64,000 bases of DNA from Platycnemis pennipes (GCA_933228895.1 OW121852.1:133667544-133731543), one strand, 5' to 3'; counted from the first letter of the stretch, positions 25,152 to 37,505 are shown. Program-made: numbers and translations. The notes: generated from the sequence alone by a model not told the origin.

Positions 25152-28100
25152 TTATGAAAAACATCCTATAAAAATAAAAAAATCCACTTCTCAGGGTTCC
25201 ACGCAAACTTGGATTTTTTCATCTGAATTCATTTCTCCCGCTGTTTTTTATCTAAAATTAACAATTTCGCCAGTCTGCAGCTCTGTTCACCAAAATTTAT
25301 GAAAAACATCCTATAAAAATAAAAAAATCCACTTCTCAGGCTTCCACTCAAACTTGGTTTTTTTCATCTGAATTCATTTCTCCCGCTGTTTTTTATCTAA
25401 AATTAACCATTTCGCCCGTCTGCAGCTCTGTTCACCAAAATTTATGAAAAACATCATATAAAAATAAAAAAATCCACTTCTCAGGCTTCCACTCAAACTT
25501 GGATTTTTTCATCTGAATTCATTTCTCCCGCTATTTTTTATCTAAAATTAACCATTTCCCCCGTCTGCAGCTCAGTTCACGAAAACGTATGCAAAACATC
25601 CTAGTGAAATAAAAAAATCCACTTCTCAGGCTTCCACTCAAACTTGGATTTTTTCATCTGAATTCATTTCTCCCGCTGTTTTTTATCTAAAATTATCAAT
25701 TTTGCCCGTCTGCAGCTCAGTTCACCAAAATTTATGCAAAACATCCTAGTGAAATAAAAAAATCCACTTCTCAGGCTTCCACTCAATATTGGATTTTTTC
25801 ATCTGAATTCATTTCTCCCGCTGTTTTTTATCTAAAATTAACCATTTCGCCCGTCTGCAGCTCAGTTTACCAAAATTTATGCAAAACATCCTAGTGAAAT
25901 AAAAAAATCCACTTCTCAGGCTTCCACTCAAACTTGGATTTTTTCATCTGAATTCATTTCTCCCGCTGTTTTTTATCTAAAATTAACAATACTCCCGTCT
26001 GCAGCTCAGTTCACCAAAATTTATGCAAAACATCCTAGTGAAATAAAAAAATCCACTTCTCAGGCTTCCACTCAAACTTGGATTTTTTCATCTGAATTCA
26101 TTTCTCCCGCTGTTTTTTATCTAAAATTAACCATTTCGTCCGTCTGCAGCTCAGTTCACCAAAATTTATGCAAAACATCCTAGTGAAATAAAAAAATCCA
26201 CTTCTCAGGCTTCCACTCAAACTTGGATTTTTTCATCTGAATTCATTTCTCCCGCTGTTTTTTATCCAAAATAATTATTTCGCCCGTCTGCAGCTCAGTT
26301 CACCAAAATTTATGCAAAACATCCTAGTGAAATAAAAAAATCCACTTCTCAGGCTTCCACTCAAACTTGGATTTTTTCATCTGAATTCATTTCTCCCGCT
26401 GTTTTTTATCTAAAATTAATTATTTCGCCCGCCTGCAGCTCAGTTCACCAAAATTTATGCAAAACATCCTAGCAAAATAAAAAAATCCACTTCTCAGGCT
26501 TCCACTCAAACTTGGATTTTTTCATCTGAATTTATTTCTCCCGCTGTTTTTTTAACTAAAATTAATTATTTCGCCCATCTGCAGCTCAGTTCACCAAAAT
26601 AATGCAAAACATCCTAGTAAAATAAAAAAATCCACTTCTCAGGCTTCCGCTCAAACTTGGATTTTTTCATCTGAATTCATTTCTCCCGCTGTTTTTTATC
26701 TAAAATTAACCATTTCACCCGTCTGCAGCTCAGTTCACCAAAATTTATGCAAAACATCCTAGTAAAATAAAAAAATCCACTTCTCAGGCTTCCACTCAAA
26801 CTTGGATTTTTTCATCTGAATTTATTTCTCCCGCTGTTTTTTTAACTAAAATTAATTATTTCGCCCATCTGCAGCTCAGTTCACCAAAATAATGCAAAAC
26901 ATCCTAGTAAAATAAAAAAATCCACTTCTCAGGCTTCCGCTCAAACTTGGATTTTTTCATCTGAATTCATTTCTCCCGCTGTTTTTATCTAAAATTAACC
27001 ATTTCCCTCGTCTGCAGCTCAGTTCACGAAAATGTATGCAAAACATCCTAGTGAAATAAAAAAATCCACTTCTCAGGCTTCCACTCAAACTTGGATTTTT
27101 TTATCTGAATTCATTTCTCCCGCTGTTTTTTATCTAAAATTAACCATTTCGACCGTCTGCTGCTCAGTTCACCAAAGTTCATGCAAAACATCGTAGTGAA
27201 ATAAAAAAATCCACTTCTCAGGCTACCACTCAAACTTGGATTTTTTCATCTGAATTAATTTCTCGCGCTGTTTTTTATCTAAAATTAACCATTTCGCCCG
27301 TCTGCAGCTCAGTTCACCAAATTTTATGCAAAACAACCTAGTGAAATAAAAAAATCCACTTCTCAGGCTTCCACTCAATCTTGGATTTTTTCATCTGAAT
27401 TCATTTCTCCCGCTGTTTTTCATCTAAAATTAACCATTTCCCCCGTCTGCAGCTCAGTTCACGAAAATGTATGGAAAACATCCTAGTGAAATAAAAAAAT
27501 CCACTTCTCGGGCTTCCACTCAAACTTGGATTTTTTCATCTGAATTCATTTCTCCCGCTGTTTTTTATCTAAAATTAACAATACTCCCGTCTGCAGCTCA
27601 GTTTACCAAAATTTATGAAAAACATCCTATAAAAATAAAAAAATCCACTTCTCGGGCTTCCACTCAAACTTGGATTTTTTCATCTGAATTCATTTCTCCC
27701 GCTGTTTTTTACCTAAAATTAATTATTTCGCCCGTCTGCAGCTCTGTTCACCAAAATTTATGAAAAACATCCTATAAAAATAAAAAAATCCACTTCTCAG
27801 GCTTCCACTCAAACTTGGATTTTTTCATCTGAATTCATTTCTCCCGCTATTTTTTATCTAAAATTAACAATTTCGCCCGTCTGCAGCTCTGTTCACCAAA
27901 ATTTATGAAAAACATCCTAGTAAAATAAAAAAATCCACTTCTCAGGCTTCCACTCAAACTTGGATTTTTTCATCTGAATTCATTTCTCCCGCTATTTTTT
28001 ATCTAAAATTAACAATTTCGCCCGTCTGCAGCTCTGTTCACCAAAATTTATGAAAAACATCCTAGTGAAATAAAAAAATCAACTTCTCAGGCTACCATTC

Positions 28101-29618
28101 AAACTTGGATTTTTTCATCTGAATTCATTTCTCCCGCTGTTTTTTATCTAAAATTAACAATTTCGCCCGTCTGCAGCTCAGTTCACCAAAATTTATGCAA
28201 ATCATCCTAGTGAAATAAAAAAATCCACTTCTCAGGCTTCCACTCAAACTTGGATTTTTTCATCTGAATTCATTTCTCCCGCTGTTTTTTATCTAAAATT
28301 AACAATTTCGCCCGTCTGCAGCTCTGTTCACCAAAATTTATGAAAAACATCCTATAAAAATAAAAAAATCCACTTCTCAGGGTTCCACGCAAACTTGGAT
28401 TTTTTCATCTGAATTCATTTCTCCCGCTGTTTTTTATCTAAAATTAACAATTTCGCCAGTCTGCAGCTCTGTTCACCAAAATTTATGAAAAACATCCTAT
28501 AAAAATAAAAAAATCCACTTCTCAGGGTTCCACGCAAACTTGGATTTTTTCATCTGAATTCATTTCTCCCGCTGTTTTTTATCTAAAATTAACCATTTCG
28601 CCCGTCTGCAGCTCTGTTCACCAAAATTTATGAAAAACATCCTATAAAAATAATAAAATCCACTTCTCAGGCTTCCACTCAAACTTGGATTTTTTCATCT
28701 GAATTCATTTCTCCCGCTATTTTTTATCTAAAATTAACCATTTCCCCCGTCTGCAGCTCAGTTCACGAAAATGTATGCAAAACATCCTAGTGAAATAAAA
28801 AAATCCACTTCTCAGGCTTCCACTCAAACTTGGATTTTTTCATCTGAATTCATTTCTCCCGCTGTTTTTTATCTAAAATTAACCATTTCGCCCGTCTGCA
28901 GCTCTGTTCACCAAAATTTATGAAAAACATCCTATAAAAATAATAAAATCCACTTCTCAGGCTTCCACTCAAACCTGGATTTTTTCATCTGAATTCATTT
29001 CTCCCGCTATTTTTTATCTAAAATTAACCATTTCCCCCGTCTGCAGCTCAGTTCACGAAAATGTATGCAAAACATCCTAGTGAAATAAAAAAATCCACTT
29101 CTCAGGCTTCCACTCAAACTTGGATTTTTTATCTGAATTCATTTCTCCCGCTGTTTTTTATCTAAAATTAACAATTTTGCCCGTCTGCAGCTCAGTTCAC
29201 CAAAATTTATGCAAAACATCCTAGTGAAATAAAAAAATCCACTTCTCAGGCTTCCACTCAAACTTGGATTTTTTCATCTGAATTCATTTCTCCCGCTGTT
29301 TTTTATCTAAAATTAACAATTTTGCCCGTCTGCAGCTCAGTTCACCAAAATTTATGCAAAACATCCTATTGAAATAAAAAAATCCACTTCTCAGGCTTCC
29401 ACTCAAACTTGGATTTTTTCATCTGAATTCATTTCTCCCGCTGTTTTTTATCTAAAATTAACCATTTCGCCCGTCTGCAGCTCAGTTCAACAAAATTTAT
29501 GCAAAACATCCTAGTGAAATAAAAAAATCCACTTCTCAGGCTTCCACTCAAACTTGGATTTTTTCATCTGAATTCATTTCTCCCGCTGTTTTTTATCTAA
29601 AATTAACAATACTCCCGT

Positions 29619-29672
29619 CTGCAGCTCAGTTCACCAAAATTTATGCAAAACATTCTAGTGAAATAAAAAAAT
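29619..29672. repeat. Truncated satellite monomer, 54 bp (second of three)
   Basis: The same 54-bp CTGCAG spacing, the same AAATCTGCAG junction and the same CATTCTAG variant are present as at 11,321. The surrounding satellite also matches at an offset of 18,298 bp, including the shortened GGATTTTTTATCTG variant upstream. It is therefore an amplified copy of one deletion event rather than a new one. Confidence 0.92.
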
Positions 29673-32600
29673 CTGCAGCTCAGTTCACCAAAATTTATGC
29701 AAAACATTCTAGTGAAATAAAAAAATCCACTTCTCAGGCTTCCACTCAAACTTGGATTTTTTCATCTGAATTCATTTCTCCCGCTGTTTTTTATCTAAAA
29801 TTATCAATTTTGCCCGTCTGCAGCTCAGTTCACCAAAATTTATGCAAAACATCCTAGTGAAATAAAAAAATCCACTTCTCAGGCTTCCACTCAAACTTGG
29901 ATTTTTTCATCTGAATTCATTTCTCCCGCTGTTTTTTATCTAAAATTAACCATTTCGCCCGTCTGCAGCTCAGTTCACCAAAATTTATGCAAAACATCCT
30001 AGTGAAATAAAAAAATCCACTTCTCAGGCTTCCACTCAAACTTGGATTTTTTCATCTGAATTCATTTCTCCCGCTGTTTTTTATCTAAAATTAATTATTT
30101 CGCCCGTCTGCAGCTCAGTTCACCAAAATTTATACAAAACATCCTAGTGAAATAAAAAAATCCACTTCTCAGGCTTCCACTCAAACTTGGATTTTTTCAT
30201 CTGAATTCATTTCTCCCGCTGTTTTTTATCTAAAATTAATTATTTCGCCCGCCTGCAGCTCAGTTCACCAAAATTTATGCAAAACATCCTAGCAAAATAA
30301 AAAAATCCACTTCTCAGGCTTCCACTCAAACTTGGATTTTTTCATCTGAATTTATTTCTCCCGCTGTTTTTTTAACTAAAATTAATTATTTCGCCCGTCT
30401 GCAGCTCAGTTCAGCAAAATAATGCAAAACATCCTAGTAAAATAAAAAAATCCACTTCTCAGGCTTCCGCTCAAACTTGGATTTTTTCATCTGAATTAAT
30501 TTCTCCCGCTGTTTTTTATCTAAAATTAACAATTTCGCCCGTCTGCAGCTCTGTTCACCAAAATTTATGCAAAACATCCTAGTAAAATAAAAAAATCCAC
30601 TTCTCAGGCTTCCACTCAAACTTGGATTTTTTCATCTGAATTCATTTCTCCCGCTGTTTTTTATCTAAAATTAATTATTTCGCCCGTCTGCAGCTCAGTT
30701 CACCAAAATTTATGCAAAACATCCTAGTGAAATAAAAAAATCCACTTCTCAGGCTTCCACTCAACTTGGATTTTTTCATCTGAATTCATTTCTCCCGCTG
30801 TTTTTTATCTAAAATTAATTATTTCGCCCGCCTGCAGCTCAGTTCACCAAAATTTATGCAAAACATCCTAGCAAGATAAAAAAATCCACTTCTCAGGCTT
30901 CCACTCAAACTTGGATTTTTTCATCTGAATTTATTTCTCCCGCTGTTTTTTTAACTAAAATTAATTATTTCGCCCGTCTGCAGCTCAGTTCACCAAAATA
31001 ATGCAAAACATCCTAGTAAAATAAAAAAATCCACTTCTCTGGCTTCCGCTCAAACTTGGATTTTTTCATCTGAATTCATTTCTCCCGCTGTTTTTTATCT
31101 AAAATTAACCATTTCACCCGTCTGCAGCTCAGTTCACCAAAATTTATGCAAAACATCCTAGTAAAATAAAAAAATCCACTTCTCAGGCTTCCACTCAAAC
31201 TTGGATTTTTTCATCTGAATTCATTTCTCCCGCTGTTTTTATCTAAAATTAACCATTTCCCTCGTCTGCAGCTCAGTTCACGAAAATGTATGCAAAACAT
31301 CCTAGTGAAATAAAAAAATCCACTTCTCAGGCTTCCATTCAAACTTGGATTTTTTTTATCTGAATTCATTTCTCCCGCTGTTTTTTATCTAAAATTAACC
31401 ATTTCGACCGTCTGCTGCTCAGTTCACCAAAGTTCATGCAAAACATCGTAGTGAAATAAAAAAATCCACTTCTCAGGCTACCACTCAAACTTGGATTTTT
31501 TCATCTGAATTCATTTCTCGCGCTGTTTTTTATCTAAAATTAACCATTTCGCCCGTCTGCAGCTCAGTTCACAAAATTTTATGCAAAACAACCTAGTGAA
31601 ATAAAAAAATCCACTTCTCAGGCTTCCACTCAATCTTGGATTTTTTCATCTGAATTCATTTCTCCCGCTGTTTTTCATCTAAAATTAACCATTTCCCCCG
31701 TCTGCAGCTCAGTTCACGAAAATGTATGGAAAACATCCTAGTGAAATAAAAAAATCCACTTCTCAGGCTTCCACTCAAACTTGGATTTTTTCATCTGAAA
31801 TCATTTCTCCCGCTGTTTTTTATCTAAAATTAACCATTTCGCCCGTCTGCAGCTCAGATCTCCAAAATTTATGCAAAACATCCTAGTCAAATAAAAAAAT
31901 CCACTTCTCAGGCTTCCAATCAAACTTGGATTTTTTCATCTGAATTCATTTCTCCCGCTGTTTTTTATCTAAAATTAACCATTTCGCCCGTCTGCAGCTC
32001 AGTTCACCAAAATGTATGCAAAACATCCTAGTGAAATAAAAAAATCCACTTCTCAGGCTTCCACTCAAACTTGGATTTTTTCATCTGAATTCATTTCTCC
32101 CGCTGTTTTTTATCTAAAATTAACCATTTCGCCCGTCTGCAGCTCAGTTCACCAAAATTTATGCAAAACATCCTAGTGAAATAAAAAAATCCACTTCTCA
32201 GGCTTCCACTCAAACTTGGATTTTTTCATCTGAATTCATTTCTCCCGCTGTTTTTTATCTAAAATTAACAATACTCCCGTCTGCAGCTCAGTTTACCAAA
32301 ATTTATGCAAATCATCCTAGTGAAATAAAAAAATCCACTTCTCGGGCTTCCACTCAAACTTGGATTTTTTCATCTGAATTCATTTCTCCCGCTGTTTTTT
32401 ATATAAAATTAATTATTTCGCCCGTCTGCAGCTCTGTTCACCAAAATTTATGAAAAACATCCTATAAAAATAAAAAAATCCACTTCTCAGGCTTCCACTC
32501 AAACTTGGATTTTTTCATCTGAATTCATTTCTCCCGCTATTTTTTATCTAAAATTAACAATTTCGCCCGTCTGCAGCTCTGTTCACCAAAATTTATGAAA

Positions 32601-33022
32601 AACATCCTAGTAAAATAAAAAAATCCACTTCTCAGGCTTCCACTCAAACTTGGATTTTTTCATCTCAATTCATTTCTCCCGCTGTTTTTTATCTAATATT
32701 AACCATTTCGCCCGTCTGCAGCTTAGTTCACCAAAGTTTATGCAAAACATCCTAGTGAAATAAAAAAATCAACTTCTCAGGCTACCATTCAAACTTGATT
32801 TTTTCATCTGAATTCACTTCTCCCGCTGTTTTTTATCTAAAATTAACAATTTCGCCCGTCTGCAGCTCAGTTCACCAAAATTTATGCAAATCATCCTAGT
32901 GAAATAAAAAAATCCACTTCTCAGGCTTCCACTCAAACTTGGATTTTTTCATCTAGATTTCATTTCTCCCGCTATTTTTTATCTAAAATTAACAATTTCG
33001 CCCGTCTGCAGCTCTGTTCACC

Positions 33023-33027
33023 AAAAT
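33023..33027. repeat. Target-site duplication, left, element copy 2
   Basis: AAAAT lies next to the LTR in the same CACCAAAAT context as copy 1. The identical target sequence and monomer position reflect block duplication rather than a second insertion. Confidence 0.92.
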
Positions 33028-33204
33028 TGTTGGATTAAGTTTTTATTCAAATCAATGATACAACCATTCTCTTTCGTGTTCAATATCGTTATGCCGCGAA
33101 TCCTCGTGATCAACAAACTATTTCCCCCATGACAACCATGGAAAAACAAAACATTTATTTTAATTTGATCCGCGATTATTATTTAGCAAATTTACTTTGC
33201 TTCA
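33028..33204 (-). repeat. 3' LTR of element copy 2 (177 bp)
   Basis: The 177-bp repeat has the same sequence as the other three LTRs in the window, with TG...CA ends and minus-strand AATAAA hexamers at the same internal positions. Confidence 0.96.
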
Positions 33205-33207
33205 AAT

Positions 33208-33217
33208 TCCTCCTTTC
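33208..33217 (-). other. Polypurine tract, element copy 2
   Basis: GAAAGGAGGA on the minus strand, 3 nt from the 3' LTR, as in copy 1. Confidence 0.8.
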
Positions 33218-33229
33218 GCGTGACAAATT

Positions 33230-36200
33230 TTAAATAATTAAACTCAAGTTTGGAATGTGCTTCTTCATTAATGCTTCGCTGACGTCCTTGGTCAAAACAT
33301 CAGTTTCCAAGTCTGCTGAACCCACGTGATGAAGAACCACCTCACCATTTTTGATTTCATCCTTGACAAAATGATACATTCTTCTGATGTGCTTGTTTTC
33401 TTTGTTGATCTTCTCATTGTTATTCCAATTCAATGCTGATTGACTGTCAGTTCGAACTTTTATTGGTCGTTCAACAACTTCAAATTGTCCCAGCTCTTCT
33501 AACAACTCTGTCAACCAGATGCCCTCACAAACTCCATCACATAATGCCACCAACTCCGATTCCATAGTTGATAAAGCTACCATCTTCTGCTTTCCGCTTC
33601 TCCAACTGATCAATGCGTCTCCAATCTTCACTGAATATCCGCCAAATGATTTCGAATCCAAAGTGGTACACCAACTGGCATCTGAACTAATCTCCAGTCT
33701 TCCAACTTCTCTGCCAATCTTCAAACGATACCCTTTGGTCCCCTTCAAATATCTCAAAACTCTCTTCAACGCCTCGTAATGAATCATCCTTGGATCTTTT
33801 GAGTACTGCGATAGTTTGCTGTAGGTGTATGCCAAGTCCGGCCTCGTCCCTCTCACCAAATATCCAATACATCCAAGTATTTCTTGGTACAAATCCTTGT
33901 TTGCTTTCTCCGAATCTTCGTAATCGTCAAGTTTGACTCCACTTGCTGCTGGTGTCTTCACTCCATTGCAATTCTCCATTCCGAATCTCTCAATAACTTC
34001 TTCGATGTAGCTTGATTGTTCCATGATAAATCCTTCTTTTTCTTCTTTGATTTTTATTCCTAGGAACTTCACTTCATCCTCCTTTGACACCTTAATCTTC
34101 AATTGCTTTTTCAGTTTTTCCACCAGTTGATCAATCTTCTTTTGACTGTCACCAACAATTATACAGTCATCCACGTAGCATCCAATTGCCAAAAATCCCT
34201 TCTTTGACTCTTCGACAAATACACATGGATCTGCTTTACATGGTTTCAATCCCAATTCCTTCAAAATTCCAGATAATTTCTTAAACCAACATCTTCCTGC
34301 TTCTGGAAGTCCATATAAACTCTTCTTTAGTCTAAATATCTTCCCTTCTTCAATGTTTACTCCTTTTGGTGGATTCATGTACACATGCCTGTCCAATTCT
34401 GCGTTCAAGTACGCTGCTTCGACGTCAATGAACTCCACTTTGTAATTTTTCTTCGCTGCAATTGCCAACAGTGTCTTCAATGACTCTTGCTTCATCACTG
34501 GACTGTAAGAGCTTTTGTAATCCACTCCCATTCGCTGTCGTGAACCATCAGCTACCAGTCTTGCCTTGTATACTTCTGCATCTTTGGTTCCCTTTTTCTT
34601 GAAAACCCATTTGCTTTGAATTAATTTTACCTCTTTTGGCTTGTTAACAATTTCCCAAGTCTGATAATTTTTCATATTTTTCAATTCCTTGTTCATTGCT
34701 TCAATCCATTTGATCTTGTCCTTGGACTCGATTGCTTCTTTGTAGTTCCTTGGATTGATTTCTTGCACCATATTGACAATGCAATCGGGCTCCTTCTTCT
34801 CTCTCGTTGACCTTCTTACTCCTTGTTGTCTTAATTCATCTTCTATTCCTTTTAATTCTTCTTGGTGTCTCTGTTTCAGGACATCGTTCGTGTCACCTTT
34901 TTTTCTCCCTCTTCTTCTCTCTCCAGCTTGAACAATTACCAACGGATTTTTATGAGATGAATCATCATCACTGTCCAATTGTCCTTGAAAATCTTCAACA
35001 ACGTCATGGATAATTCCTGAATTGTTTTCTTCCTCGTGTCGTTCGTCTCGATTCTCTTGCCTCTCAATTGGGATAAAAACGTAGTTAGTCTCGTCATAAC
35101 CAACGTCTTCTTCCTTCTTCTGAAAACCCATTTTTTCTTCAATGAACTTTACGTCTCGACTCTCGTGAATCTTCCTGTCACTCAAGTCAAATACTCGGTA
35201 GGCTCTCCTGTTCTTCGAGTATCCCACGAACACAGCTTCCTTTGATCTCACGTCAAGCTTCTTTTTTTGAACATCTTCATTTCTGTAGAAGACCTTGCAG
35301 CCAAAAACTCTGAGATGTCTGACCGATGGTTTCTTGTTTTTCCAAATCTCAAGTGGAACTTGATCCCTCTTCTTCGTAGGTGAAAGATCATGCAAGTAGC
35401 TCGCAGTCCACACGGCTTCTGCCCAAAACATCGGTGTTAATCCAGCTGCAATGAGTAACGTTCGAGCCATTTCCACCAACGTTCGATTGGCTCTCTCAGC
35501 AATTCCGTTGCTCTGTGGAGAATAGATCGTCGTTCTCTCGTGCTTGATGCCTTTCTTCTTGAAATATTCTTGCAATGTGTCGTTGGTAAATTCCGTACCA
35601 TTGTCTGAGCGAAAATTCTTGACCTTTTGTCCTGTCTCGTTCTCTTTTCTCTCAATAAACTCGATCAGTTTATCGGCAGTTTCACTTTTACTCTTCAAAA
35701 AATCGACGAAATATCTTCTGCTGTACTCGTCCACAATAGTCAGCATGTACCTACTCCCTCCAATTGATTCTTGTTGCATTGGACCACACAAATCCGCGTG
35801 CAGTCTTTCCAAGATCTGCTGTGCACCTTCGATTTCGACTTCTTTGAATGGTGCTCTCGTCAGTTTCCCTTGAATGCAATCCTCGCAGTTGTCGTCCTTG
35901 ATCGACACATTTTCGAGTCCTCTGACAAGATTCTCTTTCGCCAATCTAGAAAGATAATTATTGTTAATGTGACCAAGCCTCTGGTGCCATAAATTACTAT
36001 TTATTTCGCTTGTGCTAAAGCAAACTTCTTTCTTCAGCTCTCGTTCATCGCTGTCCGTGCTCATTCGAAACATAAAAGCATCTGCTTCAAAGATCCCCTG
36101 TGCAACTAATTCTCCTGTTTTCTTGTCATAAATTCCAAATCCATCTTCATCAATAACTATTTTCTTGCCCATCTTGACCAGACTTGGAACTGACATCAAG

Positions 36201-37255
36201 TTGCTGTTTAAATCTGGAACATAAAGTACGTCTTTTATAGTTAATGCTACCTCACCATCGTCAAGATAGCTGGTTCCTTCAATTTCTCCTCGAAATTCAG
36301 CGTGAATCTTTCTGCCTGCTTCAGCCGTCACGATCTCCACATTGTCTTTCCTCTTATTAATCAATAACTCCTCTTGATGAGTCATGTGAGATGTGCACGC
36401 CGAATCAAGCATCCAAGTGACTCCATTTTCTGCATTTATCTTGTGATGCTCCCTCACTTCAAATGCATGTTGATTCTTGCCTCCTTTGAAAATTCCCTTG
36501 AATTTGCTCTTATTCTTGTAAAAATCCTTTGAATTTTCTTTAGTCTCAATTGAATTCTCCTTGTCCTTGTGCCAGCAATCACGAGCAAAATGTCCAATTT
36601 TGCCACAACAGAAACATTTTTTCTTAGTCTGCACCTTCGCCTTAAAAGCCTTGACCTCTCCTTCATTGGTTGATTTCTTGTTTTTCTCCTCATATCGCAA
36701 AAGTGCTCCTCTCATGAATTCGAAATCCACCGTTGGATTGGAAGAAATCGCTGTTGCAACTTCACTGAAACTCTTTGGTAGACCCTCGATTACGTACATA
36801 ATTAATTCATAATCTTCAATATTATTACCCATTTCCTTAAGTTGAGTCTCTAATGTTTGAGCTCTAGTTAAATAACCGTCAATGCTTTCTTTCTCTAATT
36901 TTTCTAATTTAGCCAATTCAATCATTAACTGAGTCTTTCTATGTTTCTCAACACCGTCATGACGTTTCTTTAACAAAAGCCACAACTCTTTTGCATTGGA
37001 AATACCTTGACATGCTAACGCCTGCTCCGCCGAAAGTGTCATAATGATCAGCATGTTGACCTCGTCGTTCTTCTTTGACCAGGCTTCCCACTTCGCCACA
37101 GCCGCTGCATCAGCACCATTCTTCTCTGGTTCATCACCGAAAATGATATCTTGATACAATCCTTTCGCCTTAAGAACTGCAACCAATCTCATGCTCCAAA
37201 GTCCATAATTCTTGTTTGTTAGAGGCTCGATTCTTGAAACTCCAAAGTCTGACAT
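33230..37255 (-). CDS. Gag-Pol polyprotein of a Ty1/copia retrotransposon, copy 2
   Basis: The 1,341-residue ORF has a predicted protein identical to that of copy 1: Gag, CX2CX4HX4C knuckle at 214-227, protease D284-S-A, integrase HHCC (424, 429, 457, 460) and DD35E (488, 551, 587), reverse transcriptase YVDD at 1027-1030, and RNase H acidic residues near 1192, 1232/1234 and 1270. The start has the same 73-nt leader and upstream in-frame stop. No stop or frameshift is present, so this copy could also be functional. Whether it is expressed inside satellite chromatin cannot be seen. Since it arose by segmental duplication, its intact state does not show that this copy has itself transposed. Confidence 0.97.
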   Translation of the reverse strand: MSDFGVSRIEPLTNKNYGLWSMRLVAVLKAKGLYQDIIFGDEPEKNGADAAAVAKWEAWSKKNDEVNMLIIMTLSAEQALACQGISNAKELWLLLKKRHDGVEKHRKTQLMIELAKLEKLEKESIDGYLTRAQTLETQLKEMGNNIEDYELIMYVIEGLPKSFSEVATAISSNPTVDFEFMRGALLRYEEKNKKSTNEGEVKAFKAKVQTKKKCFCCGKIGHFARDCWHKDKENSIETKENSKDFYKNKSKFKGIFKGGKNQHAFEVREHHKINAENGVTWMLDSACTSHMTHQEELLINKRKDNVEIVTAEAGRKIHAEFRGEIEGTSYLDDGEVALTIKDVLYVPDLNSNLMSVPSLVKMGKKIVIDEDGFGIYDKKTGELVAQGIFEADAFMFRMSTDSDERELKKEVCFSTSEINSNLWHQRLGHINNNYLSRLAKENLVRGLENVSIKDDNCEDCIQGKLTRAPFKEVEIEGAQQILERLHADLCGPMQQESIGGSRYMLTIVDEYSRRYFVDFLKSKSETADKLIEFIERKENETGQKVKNFRSDNGTEFTNDTLQEYFKKKGIKHERTTIYSPQSNGIAERANRTLVEMARTLLIAAGLTPMFWAEAVWTASYLHDLSPTKKRDQVPLEIWKNKKPSVRHLRVFGCKVFYRNEDVQKKKLDVRSKEAVFVGYSKNRRAYRVFDLSDRKIHESRDVKFIEEKMGFQKKEEDVGYDETNYVFIPIERQENRDERHEEENNSGIIHDVVEDFQGQLDSDDDSSHKNPLVIVQAGERRRGRKKGDTNDVLKQRHQEELKGIEDELRQQGVRRSTREKKEPDCIVNMVQEINPRNYKEAIESKDKIKWIEAMNKELKNMKNYQTWEIVNKPKEVKLIQSKWVFKKKGTKDAEVYKARLVADGSRQRMGVDYKSSYSPVMKQESLKTLLAIAAKKNYKVEFIDVEAAYLNAELDRHVYMNPPKGVNIEEGKIFRLKKSLYGLPEAGRCWFKKLSGILKELGLKPCKADPCVFVEESKKGFLAIGCYVDDCIIVGDSQKKIDQLVEKLKKQLKIKVSKEDEVKFLGIKIKEEKEGFIMEQSSYIEEVIERFGMENCNGVKTPAASGVKLDDYEDSEKANKDLYQEILGCIGYLVRGTRPDLAYTYSKLSQYSKDPRMIHYEALKRVLRYLKGTKGYRLKIGREVGRLEISSDASWCTTLDSKSFGGYSVKIGDALISWRSGKQKMVALSTMESELVALCDGVCEGIWLTELLEELGQFEVVERPIKVRTDSQSALNWNNNEKINKENKHIRRMYHFVKDEIKNGEVVLHHVGSADLETDVLTKDVSEALMKKHIPNLSLII

Positions 37256-37309
37256 TTTCCCTTGTCACTTTTCTTGACCTCCTGGAAATTTCACTCGTGT
37301 ATCTTATAA

Positions 37310-37325
37310 CCACGCTATGCTACCA
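37310..37325 (-). other. Candidate tRNA primer binding site, element copy 2
   Basis: The same TGGTAGCATAGCGTGG on the minus strand, 3 nt after the 5' LTR. The assignment to initiator-methionine tRNA is tentative, as for copy 1. Confidence 0.55.
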
Positions 37326-37328
37326 AAT

Positions 37329-37505
37329 TGTTGGATTAAGTTTTTATTCAAATCAATGATACAACCATTCTCTTTCGTGTTCAATATCGTTATGCCGCGA
37401 ATCCTCGTGATCAACAAACTATTTCCCCCATGACAACCATGGAAAAACAAAACATTTATTTTAATTTGATCCGCGATTATTATTTAGCAAATTTACTTTG
37501 CTTCA
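37329..37505 (-). repeat. 5' LTR of element copy 2 (177 bp)
   Basis: It is identical to the 3' LTR at 33,028-33,204 and to both LTRs of copy 1. It is the presumed promoter for the copy 2 transcript. Confidence 0.96.

Larger units (their letters stand above)
16342..28883. repeat. Large tandem duplication carrying the retrotransposon, copy 1
   Basis: Bases 16,342-28,883 match 30,295-42,835 at a constant offset of 13,953 bp (13,952 after a 1-bp deletion near 40,036). Satellite and the complete retrotransposon are both included. The left boundary is where CTAGTG (copy 1) and CTAGCA (copy 2) stop differing. Past the right boundary the similarity continues with a shift of 289 bp. Scattered single-base differences in the satellite argue that this is a real duplication rather than the same reads placed twice. 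Confidence 0.88.
23558..33022. repeat. 145-bp satellite array, segment between the two retrotransposons
   Basis: The same ~145-bp satellite resumes right after the target-site duplication of element copy 1. It runs without a break to the duplication of copy 2, about 65 monomers. The first 1.6 kb repeats the satellite lying left of copy 1 (for example the rare CAGATCTCC variant at 17,902 and 23,979). It contains an unoccupied version of the insertion site at 25,147. From about 30,295 on, the sequence repeats the block that begins at 16,342. No gene is seen. The 61- and 98-codon frames at 30,434 and 27,467 are satellite read-through. Confidence 0.98.
33028..37505 (-). mobile_element. Ty1/copia-type LTR retrotransposon, complete, copy 2
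   Basis: This is a 4,478-bp element lying exactly 13,953 bp after copy 1, with the same orientation, LTRs, ORF and target-site duplication. I saw no nucleotide difference from copy 1. The translated products in the coding frame and in the other frames I compared are the same, though a base-by-base alignment is needed to be certain. The flanks match copy 1 for about 2.7 kb on the left and 5.3 kb on the right, so it was carried here by the large tandem duplication. Confidence 0.97.

Noticed and set aside
33028..37505. Second element as an independent transposition into the same site
   Set aside because: Identical target-site duplication, orientation and kilobases of matching flank at constant offset are explained far more simply by duplication of a block containing the first insertion.
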